Shown piece by piece: positions 23,505 to 35,505 of a DNA stretch of 64,000 bases. The notes under the pieces are model-generated. The model saw only the letters and a list, made by a program, of their open reading frames with translations, searched no databases and had not been told where the DNA came from. The stretch's first letter is position 1. The number at the start of each line of letters is the position of its first letter. Made by a program: the position numbers and the translations under genes. Location: contig OZ007583.1 of NCBI GenBank assembly GCA_963931925.1, positions 16,624,548 to 16,688,547 on the forward strand. Reading direction: 5' to 3'. Origin of the DNA: Onchidella celtica. Lineage: Eukaryota; Mollusca; Gastropoda; Systellommatophora; Onchidiidae.

Positions 23505-23800
23505 AATTTTTCAAGTAGACATATGGTTTTTGGTATCAAACCTATAGTAAATTTGACGCTGCTTAATATAAGAAACTGAAGTCAAAAAAGCAAAAAAACG
23601 AAAATTTCTGTCCACTTTTTTCTCCGCCACTCCCTCTGACCTCCAATCGGAGGCGAAAAAATTAGGAGCATCCAGAAAACCCGGCCTCAGGCCTGGCCTC
23701 GGGCCAGCACCTAGGTGATTTGCAAAATTTTGCCCACGCACGGTGGGAATTTCGTCCGTTTTGCAAATTGGATGTTCGAACCTCGAGGACCCGACGTGTT
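23505..23800. repeat. Recurrent module R2, copy 3
   Basis: The same module as 1430-1725. It is preceded by a run of about 14 C at 23460-23474, which joins the truncated Harbinger N-terminal sequence (gagaggccatatct) to the gataagaaaa flank. Confidence 0.65.
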
Positions 23801-23924
23801 TGTTGGCCTTTCGTTATAATTTAATGCTGTTCAAAGGTGGCGTAGCATTCTACACAATTAGCTATACATGGACAGTGAACACAACTCAGTGTTTTCTACT
23901 ATAAAGAAAAAAAAAGAAAAGAAA

Positions 23925-24270
23925 CCGAAAGCCTCATCAGCGACAAATGCAAAGTTCAAGCTGTTTTCTGTTGATTGATGAGGAATATTCAACCGTCCTG
24001 ATTTCAGCTGATAAAAAAATTGTTTTCGATCACACCGCCGTCCGATACTCGTCCATTAGTGCCAAAGTGGACATAAAGCAACTCGCAAAATATTAGCATT
24101 TGCATTACTCATAAACACCAAGCTAAAAAAGCTCTTGTAGTTGAAGAAGTATGAGCAAGTTCCTAGAGGTTGAGGTATAGCAATGTGCTTCCCATCGATT
24201 TTTCCCAGACAGTTAGGAAACTGCCATTTTGTTGCAAAGCCATTCGCAATTGCTGACCATTATTCGGCAG
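23925..24270 (-). pseudogene. PIF/Harbinger transposase DDE-domain fragment, copy 2
   Basis: The minus-strand translation gives NCLGKIDGKHIAIPQPLG, then YFFNYKSFFSLVFM. After a frame change it gives GTNGRVSDGGVIENNFFYQL and finally FAFVADEAFGF. These are the first Asp (DGKH), second Asp (VSDGGV) and following FVADEAF regions of the Harbinger DDE_Tnp_4 nuclease domain. At least one frameshift disables it. This is the best evidence for the superfamily identity of all the fragments here. Confidence 0.82.
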
Positions 24271-24284
24271 TTGATTTCCAGTTT

Positions 24285-24440
24285 CAACAATTTTTCAAGT
24301 AAACATATATGGAGTAAATTTGACGCTGAATAACAATCTGGAGTCAAAAAAGTAAACAAACGAAAATTTTTTTCCCACTTTTTTCTCCGCCACTCCCTCT
24401 GACCTCCAATCGGAGGCGAAAAAATTAGGAGCATCCGGAA
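24285..24440. repeat. Recurrent module R2, partial copy 4
   Basis: It matches the first half of R2, upstream (minus strand) of the DDE fragment, and breaks off at gcatccggaaaat. Confidence 0.6.
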
Positions 24441-24481
24441 AATCTGTCTAAACACTCCTTCTCTTTGTTCGAGAGATTGAA

Positions 24482-24860
24482 ATCAAGCAAACTTGTGCTC
24501 TAATATTAATACCTTTGATTTTGAAAGAAAGTTTTCTGTCATTATATTATCCGAGACACAGAATACCGAGACGGACCATTCCTTCTTTCACTGTGTGTCC
24601 ACAAATTGCGAGCGTATAAACACGGTGAATACTACCCACAGAGTTCAGTTGGTACTTGTCTTCTTCGTTCAATTATAAAAGGGTGTGGTGCAAACTGTTG
24701 CATTGTTGACATAATTTATATGATACGCGTACACGTCGACGGACGGAATTTGGCGAATGCAACCTTCTCGGTATTCTGTGTCTCGGATTCAAGCAAACCT
24801 GTGCTTTATTCAATTAACACCATTGATTTTAAAATAAAGTTCTCCGTCATTACATATATA
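24482..24860. repeat. Local direct repeat with a perfect 21-bp inverted repeat
   Basis: About 70 bp beginning caagcaaacttgtgct (24484) recurs with changes at 24791. The 21 bases at 24551-24571 (ccgagacacagaataccga plus ga) are exactly inverted at 24766-24786. No target duplication was identified. The origin is unknown, possibly a small transposon. Confidence 0.6.
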
Positions 24861-24949
24861 ATTCAGAAAAATCTCCACCTCTGAACGCAAAAAGCTTTTT
24901 ATCAGGTCACTTACAGTAACCAAAATTTGCAGTTTGGATTTTTTTTTAA

Positions 24950-25675
24950 TACTAGCTGAGGTCCCCGGCCCTGCCGGGGATAAATCGGTTTGAATATTGG
25001 TTTCAGTTCTGGGTGGTTATTATGGACCTGCTTCATCTGGCCTGTTCCTATTTGTTTATTTTATTTTTGTTTGTTTGTTTTTAAATAAGTCTTACTGCTC
25101 TGCCTTTGTGAGTTGACACCCTGCGCATCCCGTACAACTGCATGATTTGCGCACGGGTTAGTGTGTTTGATAGTGAACACATCGCAGGTAATGATAACGA
25201 AACCTTAAAATGGCGAACCATGACTCGAAATAGATCTGAATGATGGCGAAACAATAAATTTCCAATAAAAAAAACTACAGCGATTTGAGACTTGTATGCC
25301 TACCGATAGTACGTTTTTTAGGGGGCATGGTGCATCAGTGCATGCTAGATCTAGCTCTCACAGACACTACTGTGATTATGAATCGAATTCCGGGGCCGGA
25401 AGTGGAAAAGCGATTAACAAAGAAAGAGGTCATAGGTTAACGAACGTACAATTCGGATCAAACGCTCTCGCAAATTTACTGTTCCATTCTTATCGCATTA
25501 TTGGAATAACTCACGAATCCCATAAGCTTTTTTATGCCTATGTACATAGGAACACTGGTCAGTATCGTACAATTGTGTGTGCCAAATTTCAGTTCAATAC
25601 GTCCAGTAGTTTTTGAGTCCATAGGGAACAAAGGGGTTTTCTTACATTTTTTTTGTATAGATTGATTTTGTTGAT
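24950..25675. repeat. Retroelement-like repeat fragment
   Basis: It begins atactagctg with a small GC hairpin (ccccggc/gccgggg). Near 25560-25620 it has caaatttcagttcaatacg and cagtagtttttgagtccata, phrases typical of tails of dispersed retroelements in many invertebrates. It ends before gtatagattgatt. A short related start (atactagctggcccg) is at 33763. The family is not determined. Confidence 0.35.
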
Positions 25676-26960
25676 CAAGGTTTGATTATAAAAGGCAGTA
25701 CAGTAAAGCATAGGACAGCGGTGACAGCACGCACATTGCCGAGTGTACATAAAGTATATTTGGTGATCTGTGAAGTGTATTACCGTGTTTTTGTATTTAA
25801 AAAAAAGTTTGTCGCGTCCTTTCATAGAAATCATAACAAACTGGTAGCTTCAGTTTGCCATCATACACGTTCAACGCGTGCTCCTTGAGGTATCCCTTAC
25901 TGAAAAGGTCTTTTGGTTTTGGTTGACTCCCCCCCCCCCCCCTCCAAAAAAAAACAAAACCCACCTATTTCCCCAAAGCACGTCTATCTATATAATAAAT
26001 TTTAAAAAATACACGAAACACGCAATTTTTAAAAAGACCTATCGCAGTTCAACCAGCTGGATTTGCGCGTAAGTTTAGAGCTCTTTATTTAGCTGGGGAG
26101 ATTGAATATTTGAAATGATGGAGAAGTTTCTTGGTTGTTTTTTTTTCTTTGGAGTTTGCTTTGTGTCGCTAATTTCGGCCCCCGATCTTTTCTTTTCCAC
26201 AATCACTTGAGCCCATGGCGTCATCATTCCTGCCGCTAGGCCATCCACGCTGAGTAGACTTTGTGGGCTCAGGGATGTTTAACATTAACATTGAATCTGG
26301 CCTTCTTTCTTTCATCCTCTACATAACATACCATACACTCCTCCACCTTAATCGCTCATATGGTTGGTATGAACAAGAGAAGGTGAAGAGGGAAATGCTA
26401 AGGGTATTTTTTTTGTGCTGATCTTCCTTTTTTTTCTGAAGTGGTGCGTTTTGTCTATTGCATGCAGTTGGCAGGACAGGACAGTTACTTCAAAATCTAA
26501 CCAGTGTGCATGTTACAGCTATTCAGTGTCAGATTAAGGCATGCAGCCTAGGGGCCTCCGCCAGCTGTGCCCCCCTCCCCCCCCCCCCCCGAGGATTAAG
26601 TGGAATTATACATGTAAATAGTTCTACTCTTTTTGTTGTGTTAAACTTGCATCCATCTATGCGGGCCTATTGTTGGCATTATGTTGTAGAAGTTGAATAA
26701 ACTGATTTCAAGTGCTTTTATTGATTACATGTATAATTGCTGAAGGCCTCAGTATTTGTAGCCCCACTCAAACATAACCCGGCCCTGCTGCCATTTCATG
26801 ACAAGCTCTGGCTTGAATGTTGGTGTGCTAAGTACGGCATTAACGCACATGGGGGGAATGCAGTGGGGCGGTATCTAGAATAATATTATGCGGTAAATTA
26901 CCTGATAAATCTAAAGGCACGGCAAGGTGAAACAGATCCATGATACTCACCTGGAACTGA
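25676..26960. other. Single-copy non-coding interval
   Basis: It contains C-runs at 25929-25942 and 26573-26590 and A/T-rich DNA. I see no gene, promoter or structured element. Confidence 0.4.
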
Positions 26961-27140
26961 TGTGAAAATCGGGCAAAAAGAAAAAGTTGTATGTTGCGAA
27001 ATCCTGCGTGAGAAATAAAACCCAAACTATACAAAGCAAACTAAAGAGAAGACAGAAAATGTTCAAATTGTTGGCTTTCGCCTTTATTAAGATAAAAAAA
27101 AAATGGAACAGAGAAAACAATTGAACGCGAAACAGAATAA
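26961..27140. repeat. Dispersed repeat R4, copy 1
   Basis: It shares aaaaagttgtatgt, gcgtgagaaataaa and the aagacagaaaatgttcaa region with 28366-28520. It is more distantly like the left flank of the foldback elements at 7720-7790 and 43320-43390. Non-coding. Confidence 0.45.
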
Positions 27141-27294
27141 TGTCACTAGACTTCGAGCTTCCATGCATTTGGCAGACGGACGTGCTTTTGTGCTGCTAAC
27201 CAAGCAAGAACTCGCAGCTAAGTAACATTATTCTGTTTCGCTTCGATTCTATACATTTCCTGTTCAAACCTTTTATTGTTCAATTGTTTTCCTT

Positions 27295-27455
27295 TTCCAA
27301 GAAGACTAAGTGCTCGATCCTGCCTACTGTAGGATCAGGGACAGGAAAATAGGAGAAAAATCCCAAAAATCCCAACATGTCTCCACCAACCGGGGATCGA
27401 ACCCGGTACTTTTTGCATGAGAGGCGAGCACTTCGCCTCTAGACCACCGTGTCCC
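27295..27455 (-). mobile_element. tRNA-derived SINE
   Basis: Read on the minus strand from 27455, it has an RNA polymerase III A box TGGTCTAGAGG (27446-27436) and a B box GGTTCGATCCC (27403-27393). They lie at tRNA spacing with a paired T-arm (CCGGG/CCCGG). The 5' GGGACAC does not pair with the sequence after the T-arm (TTGGTGG), so it is not a working tRNA gene. A body with ttgggatttttgggatttt and more follows, as in tRNA-headed SINEs. The 3' end is approximate. Confidence 0.65.
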
Positions 27456-27894
27456 AATTTTAAGCGAACATTGATTCTGATTAGTTCAAATAACCCAGTA
27501 TTTATCCTTGATGGTAATGAAGAAAAACATGTGTGTTCATTTAAACCAAATTTTCAGTTTAAGTCAGTTACTTTGAACGGACTCAACTGCACTATCATTA
27601 CCACGCCGGGTTTCTTTTGAGCGAAAACGAAGCCTCTTGAACACGTGCATTGCTAATGAACAACTTTGGCGTGGCTGCTGAAGGGCCGAATGCTCTTGAA
27701 GCCAGGGCGGGATTACGATGTTGTAGGCCCCTGGGCTATTGATAATGTGAAGCCTCTAGTAATTATTGATAAAAGCACGAATCTCGGGTTCTTGAAATCA
27801 ATTTATTCAGCTCCAACAGCACAATGCCAATATGTTTTAAAAAGAACGATCTCCAATAAAAATTAAAATAACGGTTTGACATTTATCATTTCAC
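27456..27894. other. Non-coding interval
   Basis: Short open frames only. I see nothing to support a gene. Confidence 0.4.
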
Positions 27895-28179
27895 TTAACT
27901 CATTCGCTACGGAAAGCCGAATATTCGGCCCGCGGATTTTGGCTTCGCTAAGATAAACCGGATATTCGGCTCGAGTGGACACAGATTTTCCAACACTAAT
28001 ATTTAAGCCAACTTCTCGAAATACTGAGTCCCATCCTGGTTCATTGATTTTCCTTTACTTTAATGTGTAATGAATTATGTCTTGTGTTTGTACTGATTGA
28101 ACTGCGTTTCGATTTCACACTGGATAGTGTTGAGAGTTCTCGTCCACACCCACAAAAGTTATCGTAGGGAAAGAGTTAA
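27895..28179. mobile_element. TTAA-flanked MITE (piggyBac-type)
   Basis: TTAA at 27895-27898 and 28176-28179 flanks imperfect inverted ends, ctcattcgctacgg and (reverse) ctctttccctacg. TTAA target duplication with such ends is the piggyBac signature. The 285 bp have no coding capacity. The interior holds repeated gccgaatattcggc palindromic words. Confidence 0.65.
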
Positions 28180-28365
28180 TCTTTTTAGGCCCTCAGGTGG
28201 CAGAGACCCCCCGGGCAGCAGCCCACAAAGCCCATGCCTCAACCCGCACTGCAGGTAGCCGTATACAGTACAGATTTTTATCTTCCCCATTCGAGATAAG
28301 CTGCTCTGTTTGATAAAATTGGGTTGACCTCCAGATGCACCATGTCAAAATATGGCAAAAACAAA

Positions 28366-28520
28366 AAGTTGTATGTCATGAACGGTATTTAGCAAAGCCT
28401 CGCGTAAGAAATTAATGCAGTGACGACACAACAAAATGCAAAGGAAAAAGATAAGACAAATAAGCTGCGATCGTTTGTTCTTCATCAGGAAAAAAATGAA
28501 AGAGAATTGAAGCTTGAACA
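28366..28520. repeat. Dispersed repeat R4, copy 2
   Basis: Related to 26961-27140 (aaaaagttgtatgtcatg, cgcgtaagaaat, aaaaagataagacaaat). Non-coding. The following 28521-29100 holds no supported feature. Confidence 0.4.
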
Positions 28521-29100
28521 GATTGTCTGGTTTTTTTGTTTTTTTATTTAAATGCAGATATACAATTTGCTACTGTAAATCAGTTTGTTTCAATTGTACT
28601 CTTTTTTTTTGTTGGTTGTTTGCACGAACGAGGTTCTGGTAGACGAAAAGTTTGTGTTGTTTTTGCTTTTCATTTCTGATTCAGTATAACATTATTCTTT
28701 ATTTGTTTCTTACGTGGCATTGACACGTAGCTTACTCCTCACTCGCCATGCCCTACGGTACAAGACTGGCCAACGCCATGCACCCTATGACTCCAAAGCG
28801 ATGCATGCGGGACCTGTCAGGCCATTACGTGAACGGTGTTGTCCTTGGGTGAACATAATAATAGAGAGCGCTATAACATTATGGTTGCATATAAGGAGCC
28901 ACCCAGAAAGTATGTCAGTTCAATTTCGGCGAAATTTGATCGCTTCTGACTTGTTCACCAAATGACAGCAGCAGTGCTGTCCACGTAAGGGTGTTATAGA
29001 CAGGGTCGAATTTTGGTAGTCCCGCGGCACTTCAGGATCGGTGGGCCCCTCATATGTAACATAATCAGTAGTGTAATAGTTAGTTTGAATAGAGCTCAAG

Positions 29101-29234
<134 letters not shown>

Positions 29235-29320
29235 CAAATGATGTGCTCTGAGGCTCAGGACAATTTTGAAACAGTATTAGCATTAGATCAGTTCTTCTTG
29301 TTCACACTCACACACATTGC

Positions 29321-31740
29321 CTGCTAATTCTGGGTGACTTTAACGCTCGAGTGGGAGCAGATCACTCCGCATGGCCAAAGTGCATTGGGCACTTCGGCAT
29401 TGGCAACATCAACGAAAACGGGCAGCGCCTTCTGGAGCTATGCTCCGTAAACTCATTATGTGTTACAAACACGTACTTTGACCTTAAGAGATGCCAAAGA
29501 ACATCATGGCGCCATCCCAGGTCTGGCCATTGGCATCAATTAGATCTTATTCTCTCAAGGAGGAAGAGTTTGGGCTGTATAAAAATAACTCGTTCCCTCC
29601 ACAGTGCTGACTGTGACACCGACCATGCACTGGTAGTCAGCAAAATCAAAATTTCGGCCAAGAAAATATACAGATCAAAAGCCCCTTCAATCCCTAAGAT
29701 CAATGTAACAGCAATCAGAGATGAATCAAATAGAAAGTCATTTGAAAAGTTATTTGCTGAAAGCATGGATAATGTCACCCAATGTGACTCGGTAGATGAA
29801 ACATGGAACACTCTCAGTTCAAAAATTCATGACTGTGCCATCAAGTCTTTTGGACAGCATAAAGTTTCAAACAACGACTGGGTAGCCCAGAACAGCGAAA
29901 TTCTCCTACCTCTCATTGAGCAAAAGAAATCTGCTTTCAATGAGTATAACAAAAATTGCAATCAGAGTACAAAAACTTGTTTGAAAAATGCAAAAGCTAA
30001 ACTTCAGCTGGAGGTAAGACGTTGCGCCAACAAATACTGGACAGACTTGTGTAACAGCATACAAGAGGCAAATGAAAAGGGAGATATGAAAACCGCCTTT
30101 AGTCAGATGAAAGTAGCTCTTGGGCCAATCATCACCAAGAGCGCCCCACTTAAGTCTGTAAATGGTGAACCCATCACAGATAAAAATGAACAACTGAATA
30201 GGTGGGTAGAGCATTACTCTCTGTTGTATTCAACTGAGAAAAATATTCCACCAGATTTTGAGGAACACCTCCAAAAACTGCCAATAATGGCCGAACTTGA
30301 CGCTGAACCTTCCTTAGTCGAGCTTTCCAATGCAATCGACCACCTGTCTGCTGGAAAAGCCACAGGAAGTGACAACATTCCTGCAGAGGTATTAAAAGAC
30401 CTAAAAGGCCCACTATTACCACACCTGTATAATCTGTTACTGCAGTGTTGGAAAGAAGGCGTGATACCACATGATATGAGAGACGCCAAAATTGTCACAC
30501 TTTACAAGAACAAAGGAGACAAAGGCGACTGCAACAACTATCGAGGCATATCCCTCCTCAGCATTACTGGAAAGGCTTTTGCTCGCGTCATCCTCTGCCG
30601 CCTTCAACAACTGGCGGAAAAAGTCTTACCAGAAACACAATGTGGCTTTCGAAGCAAACGATCAACTATTGACATGATATTTGCACTTCGGCAAATCCAA
30701 GAAAAATGTAAAGAACAAAACAGGCCGCTTATAACATGCTTTGTGGACCTAACAAAGGCTTTCGACACCGTAAGCCGATCTGGCCTGTATGCAGTCCTTA
30801 AATCCATAGGCTGTCCACCAACATTGCTAAAACTTATTGCATCCTTCCACACTGACATGAGGGCATGTGTCAACTTTGAGGGCTGCACATCCAATTCATT
30901 TGCTGTAAACAGCGGTGTGAAGCAGGGATGTGTTCTTGCTCCTACCTTATTTGGTATATATTTTGCAGCCCTACTCAAGAATGCCTTTGGTCAATGTTCA
31001 GGTGGAGTACTTATTAACACCAGAGTGGACGGCTCCATTTTTAATGTTGCCAGACTAAAAGCAAAATCTCGTACAGAGCATATTATGTTACAAGAGCTCC
31101 TCTTCGCAGATGATGCTGCAATCGTGGCCCACGATGAAACCACGCTCCAGGCTCTCATCAATAGCCTTGCCAAAGCCTGTGACAAATTCATGCTAAAGAT
31201 CAGTGTCTCAAAAACTGTAGTTTTGACACAAGGCTTGAGAAACCCCAACCCAATCATGCTGAATGGCTCTCCTCTGGAGCAAGTGGGAAAATTCTGCTAC
31301 CTAGGCTCAACCATCAGTGGTAGCACAGACATAACAACTGAAATAAATGCCAGAATAGGAAAGGCGGCCACAGCTTTTGGCAAACTCTCAAAAAGGGTGT
31401 GGAACAATAGCAAGCTGACCATCAAAACAAAGGTACTCGTGTACCAAACTTGCGTCCTAAGCACCCTGCTGTATGGCTCAGAGACATGGACCACCTACTC
31501 CAAACATGAGAGATCCCTCAACTCCTTCCACCTGCGCTGCCTACGCAAAATTCTCAAGATCAAGTGGCAAGACAGGATCTCAAATATCGAAGTTCTGAGC
31601 CGAGCCAACATTCCATCAACTCAGGCTCTCCTAGGCAAAAAAAGACTGCGGTGGCTTGGACATCTCCACCGTATGGAAAATGATCGCATCCCCAGACAAA
31701 TTCTCTACGGGGAACTTGCTACTGGCAACCGACCCAGAGG
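29321..31740 (+). mobile_element. Non-LTR retrotransposon fragment: endonuclease C-terminus and reverse transcriptase, uninterrupted frame
   Basis: One long frame runs through. The endonuclease C-terminal half has LLILGDFNARVG, HQLDLILSRR and DCDTDHALVVSKI (catalytic Asp/His region). A linker follows, then the reverse transcriptase: GKATGSDNIPAEVLK, CNNYRGISLLS, GFRSKRSTIDM, motif A FVDLTKAFDTV, GVKQGCVLAPTLFG, catalytic FADDAA (31103-31120), KFCYLGSTI, and a C-terminal LRWLGHLHRM region. The frame opens at 29270 in non-LINE sequence and the homology begins mid-endonuclease, so the element is 5' truncated. It also stops at GNRPRG (31740), where normal C-terminal residues should follow, so the 3' end is missing too. 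It is an APE-type LINE; the clade (RTE- or CR1-like) is not decided. The clean frame suggests youth. Confidence 0.9.
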
Positions 31741-32280
31741 TTATACATTAACAAAACGTGATCTACTCTCATTCTCAAATCTCTGACACCAAAAGGGGCA
31801 TCATTCAGTTTCAAAGAAAACAGTCCTAACCAATTCAGTTTTGAGTCTATTTTTATTTGTGATGAAGTTCTCGTTTATTCTGGTGTCAACGCTAATGTTG
31901 TTCCACAATTCCGGTTCACCAACCGAAATTTTAATGCTTTTTCTCTGAGCGACAATAATATGACTGTGGGAGTACAGAAATTAAGATACACGGTAAATCA
32001 TCAAAATTACAAATCGAAGTCCATTTGTTTAATTTATGTATTTGGAACTGTCAGGTTATACAACACACGGAAAGGTTAAATGAGTTATCGTTATCTGAAG
32101 TAAATACAAGCATGTCAGCAAAACTCTATGTAGATATTTAGATAAGATAAAAGGGGAATAGCGGTGAAAACGCGGCATTTTTACCGATTAACTTATTCCT
32201 GATGTCATAGTAACAAATGTTACAATGTCACCACAGCTGTCTTTAAAATTCCATAAAAAATACCTGTGCACTATTAGATT
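31741..32280. other. Spacer between the LINE fragment and unit 2
   Basis: A/T-rich non-coding DNA. Similarity to unit 1 begins at about 32281 (tgattgacaaaatctag, matching 434). Confidence 0.5.
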
Positions 32281-32695
32281 AAGTGATTGACAAAATCTAG
32301 GTAAATTTCAAATGCGACCGTAATTATATTATTTTTTGTAAAGAGGGAGCCCGGAGATATCCGTGTATGGTCGTTGAGGGCATAAATCATATTGATTAAA
32401 GCCTCGACACCAGGTATTGATTTACATCGATTGAGTAAACATTATTACATGTTGACATGCTTCACTACAAATCTCGTAATTGTGTTGTTTTGTTCTTTGA
32501 TTTCGGCTTATCTATCGGTTTGCCGATTTTAAAACTATCGATTCGAAGTATCACATAGTAATCGTAATGGACCACTTACGAGCTTTGAAGTGTTCATTTC
32601 TACGTGTGTGTACCCAGCGTTTTCCACGGGTTTGAAGCAATGGTTTTATGGCTGATCACCTTGTTTACAGACCGCAGCCGTTGTGACATGCCAGC

Positions 32696-33440
32696 CAGTG
32701 GCGAACGGTAGGATGGGTTGTCAGCGCCCGGGGCAAGGCAAGTATCACCCCACCACTGACCCCTGGATCGTTAGCACTCCCTGAGTTCCTTTCAGGAATC
32801 CAGTACTGGAACCGTTTGCCGCCCTCCTCACCTACACCCCCCCCCCCCCACAACAATATGTATTGTTTTTGAAAGAAAATACTGGTGTAAAATAAAGTGC
32901 TTTTACATTTGCATAAGAGCTTCCACAAAGTACCGTGTCATAACAGTCGACATTTGCAATAAGGTGACTCGATGGGGGTGAGAGAATATTTTGTTCAAAA
33001 TTTTTTTTTGATGTTTAAATCATTCAATGCTTTTGAGACACTGTTAACCCTTTGGAGACGGGGTTATTTTGGATAGTACCCTTCTAAAAAGACGGGGGCT
33101 CACAGGACAGAAATAAAAATTGATACAAGTAGTGTGTTTACAACAGCAGGAAGACCCGCCACCGATATGTATAGATCCGTAGATTTTACGAAATCAACAT
33201 TCTGATTGGCTACCATGACGCCGGCCACATTGTCCTTTTCATTGTGAAATAAATGGGCCCATCATCGGCCCTGTCGCCTTCTAAGGGTTAGGGAATGGTT
33301 TAAATTGCTATTCATGGCAAAAACTAAATTTTGACCACAGGTTACCTTGTTACCATTTTTTTTCTTTTGAAATTTTGCGCCCGGAAGAAATTTTGCGTCC
33401 GGGGAACTGCCCCTGTGGCCCCGCCTACGCCACGTCACTG
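32696..33440. mobile_element. Relic hAT-like element with a nested TTAA MITE
   Basis: The left end is CAGTGGCGAACGG. The right end, reversed, is CAGTGACGTGGCGTAGG with the gcgtaggcggggccacagg phrase common in hAT-derived repeats. The flanks atgccagc (32688-32695) and atgctagg (33441-33448) agree at 6 of 8 positions, a possible decayed target duplication. Another MITE (33044-33291) lies inside. Unit 1 retains only the left part. Confidence 0.45.
33044..33291. mobile_element. TTAA-type MITE, decayed
   Basis: It starts TTAACCCTTTGGAGACGGGG. The reverse of its right end is CTAACCCTTAGAAGGCGACA, so ends and target (TTAA/TTAG) are slightly decayed. 248 bp, non-coding. Probably the same superfamily as 27895-28179. 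Confidence 0.55.
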
Positions 33441-34093
33441 ATGCTAGGTGCTTTCTCCCCCCCCCCCCTCTCCCCCCCCCCCTGCATTTTCCAGAATGAC
33501 CGGAAGGACACTTTGGCTATTACGCCAAACTGTCCCACTCCGTGCTAGGTCATCTCCTCCAGACAAGAACAGACAACCAAACTCCAAATGAGATTTTGTC
33601 CACGAATTCATCATACTAACCCTGGCTACCACCACATCTTTAGTACCCGGCTCCACTCTACATAAACCACCATTATATTCTCATTCAAGAAAATGAAACA
33701 CTCGCTCAGTGAGTGGAGAGGATCCGTCTTGAAGTCTGTGGAGATAAGATGATTATAAATACTAGCTGGCCCGCTGACTACACTGGAATACACGGGTGTG
33801 ATTTTTAAAGTTGAATTTCTTCTGCGTACACATAGTATTCTATTTCTTTTGGATACATACACAGAATCTTCATAAGTATTTAATTTATTGAATTCTTTTT
33901 TCTTGTTTTTGTTTTGTAACGTGCCGTGGCATAACCCTTTTTTCGATTGTTGAATTTTTTAACAATTGAAAGTGATAGTGAAGCCATATGGCGACTAAGA
34001 GAGAAAAAGGAATTTGTGGACTTATTTATCGTATTATGAAGAAAAAAAAAAAAAGAAACAGAACTTCGTGGTCTAAGCAATGGCTGCATCAGC
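33292..34093. other. Non-coding, C-tract-rich interval
   Basis: It holds C-runs at 33459-33482, an atactagctggcccg fragment near 33763 and, from about 33915, sequence matching unit 1 at about 960-1150. No gene is seen. Confidence 0.4.
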
Positions 34094-34385
34094 GTGATAG
34101 ATTTACGCACACAAAATTGCTCAGTGAACTTCGTCTCTACCCAAGTGACTTCCACAACTAAAATGGATGAAGACACTTACATGGAGCTTCTGTCGCTCAT
34201 TGCCTCCCTTAATATAAAGGGGAACACAGTGATGAGAGAGGCCATTTCTCCTCTTGAGCCCCTCACAGCTAGTTTGAGGTTTCTTGCCACAAAAATTAAC
34301 TATGAGGACTTGAAATTTTCAACATGTGTAATCACCCCAAGCATTAGGGAAAATCATCCCGGAGACATGCAGAGCGATATACAGC
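34094..34385 (+). pseudogene. PIF/Harbinger transposase N-terminal fragment, longest copy
   Basis: The frame reads MDEDTYMELLSLIASLNIKG, VMREAISPLEPLTASLRF, NYEDLKFSTCVITP. A shift of frame then gives ALGKIIPETCRAIYSP, which continues the family's expected sequence, so a frameshift lies near 34340. It ends in a C-run (34396-34411). Copies at 1151, 21409 and 62572 are internally deleted relatives. Confidence 0.8.
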
Positions 34386-34449
34386 CCCCTTCCCCTCCCC
34401 CCCCCCCCCCCCACCGATTTATTTACGTTGATAAGAAAAGTAATTTCCA

Positions 34450-34765
34450 ATTTCAACAATTTTTCAAGTAAACATAGTAATGGTTTTTGGTATCAAACCT
34501 ATAGTAAATTTGGCGCTGATTAATATAAGAATCTGAAGTCAAAAAAGCAAAAAACGAAATTTTTTTGTCCACTTTTTTCTCCGCCACTCCTTCTGACCTC
34601 CAATCGGAGGCGAAAAAATTAGGAGCATCCAGAAAACCCGACCTCAGGCCAGGCCTCGGGCCAGCACCCAGGTGATTTGCAATATTTTGCCCACACACGG
34701 TGGGAATTTCGTTCGTTTTGCAAATTGGATGTTCGAACCTCGAGGACCCGACGTGTATGTGGGCC
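34450..34765. repeat. Recurrent module R2, copy 5
   Basis: Matches 1430-1725 at the equivalent place of unit 2. Confidence 0.65.
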
Positions 34766-35361
34766 TTGCGTTATAATTTAATGCTGTTCAAAGGTGGCGT
34801 GGTATTCTACACAGTTAGCGACACATGGACAGTGAACACAACCCAGTATTTTCTATTACTGGCCAACCCCGGCAAGATAAGTCTTGAAAAACTTCCTTGT
34901 ATCACATCCAGCTGAAGGCCTATATCTAGATCTAGATCGCATTCATAATGGCACATTATAAGTTTGATGCAAAGACTAAAAAAATTGTCGTCCCCTTTCC
35001 TAACCAGCTGGAAGATGCAAGTAGGATTTTGAGCCAAATAATACTTATTGGTTGCAGCGATGACTTCTATAAACTGTTTCAAAAATTTCACAATGAATTG
35101 TTTACAATATTAATATTTTGTGCTCATAGGAACAAATATCATCATGCCTGGTAATCTTTCTTCAGCAAGGTAGGTCTTAGTGACATCATCGTCAAATCGT
35201 AATATATTTCATCTGATGCATGTTTGACATGATAATCCTCTGAAACATTCTCGTGACATGTGCGCCATACAATTATTTACAATTTAATGCATATTGATTG
35301 CCGGCCCACTGTTCCGGTCTGCTAATTTGGTTAAAGATGTGTAGAAAAGGATTGCCAGCTA

Positions 35362-35505
35362 CGGAGCATCCAGAAAACCCGGCCTCAGGCCAGGCCTCGG
35401 GCCAGCACCCAGGTGATTTGCAAAATTCTGCCCACACACGGTGGGAATTTCGTCCGTTTTGCAAATTGGATGTTCGAACCTGGGTCGAGGACCCAACGTG
35501 TATGA
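35362..35505. repeat. Recurrent module R2, partial copy 6
   Basis: Only the gcatccagaaaacccgg to cgaggacccaacgtg part is present. It is joined directly to sequence matching 2323 of unit 1, so the DDE fragment found at 2745-3010 is missing here. Confidence 0.65.

Noticed and set aside
25296-25616. 106-codon frame
   Set aside because: It overlaps retroelement-like tail sequence with no recognisable domain.
27380-27455. Functional tRNA gene
   Set aside because: The A and B boxes are good, but the 5' GGGACAC cannot pair with the bases after the T-arm; a SINE head fits better.
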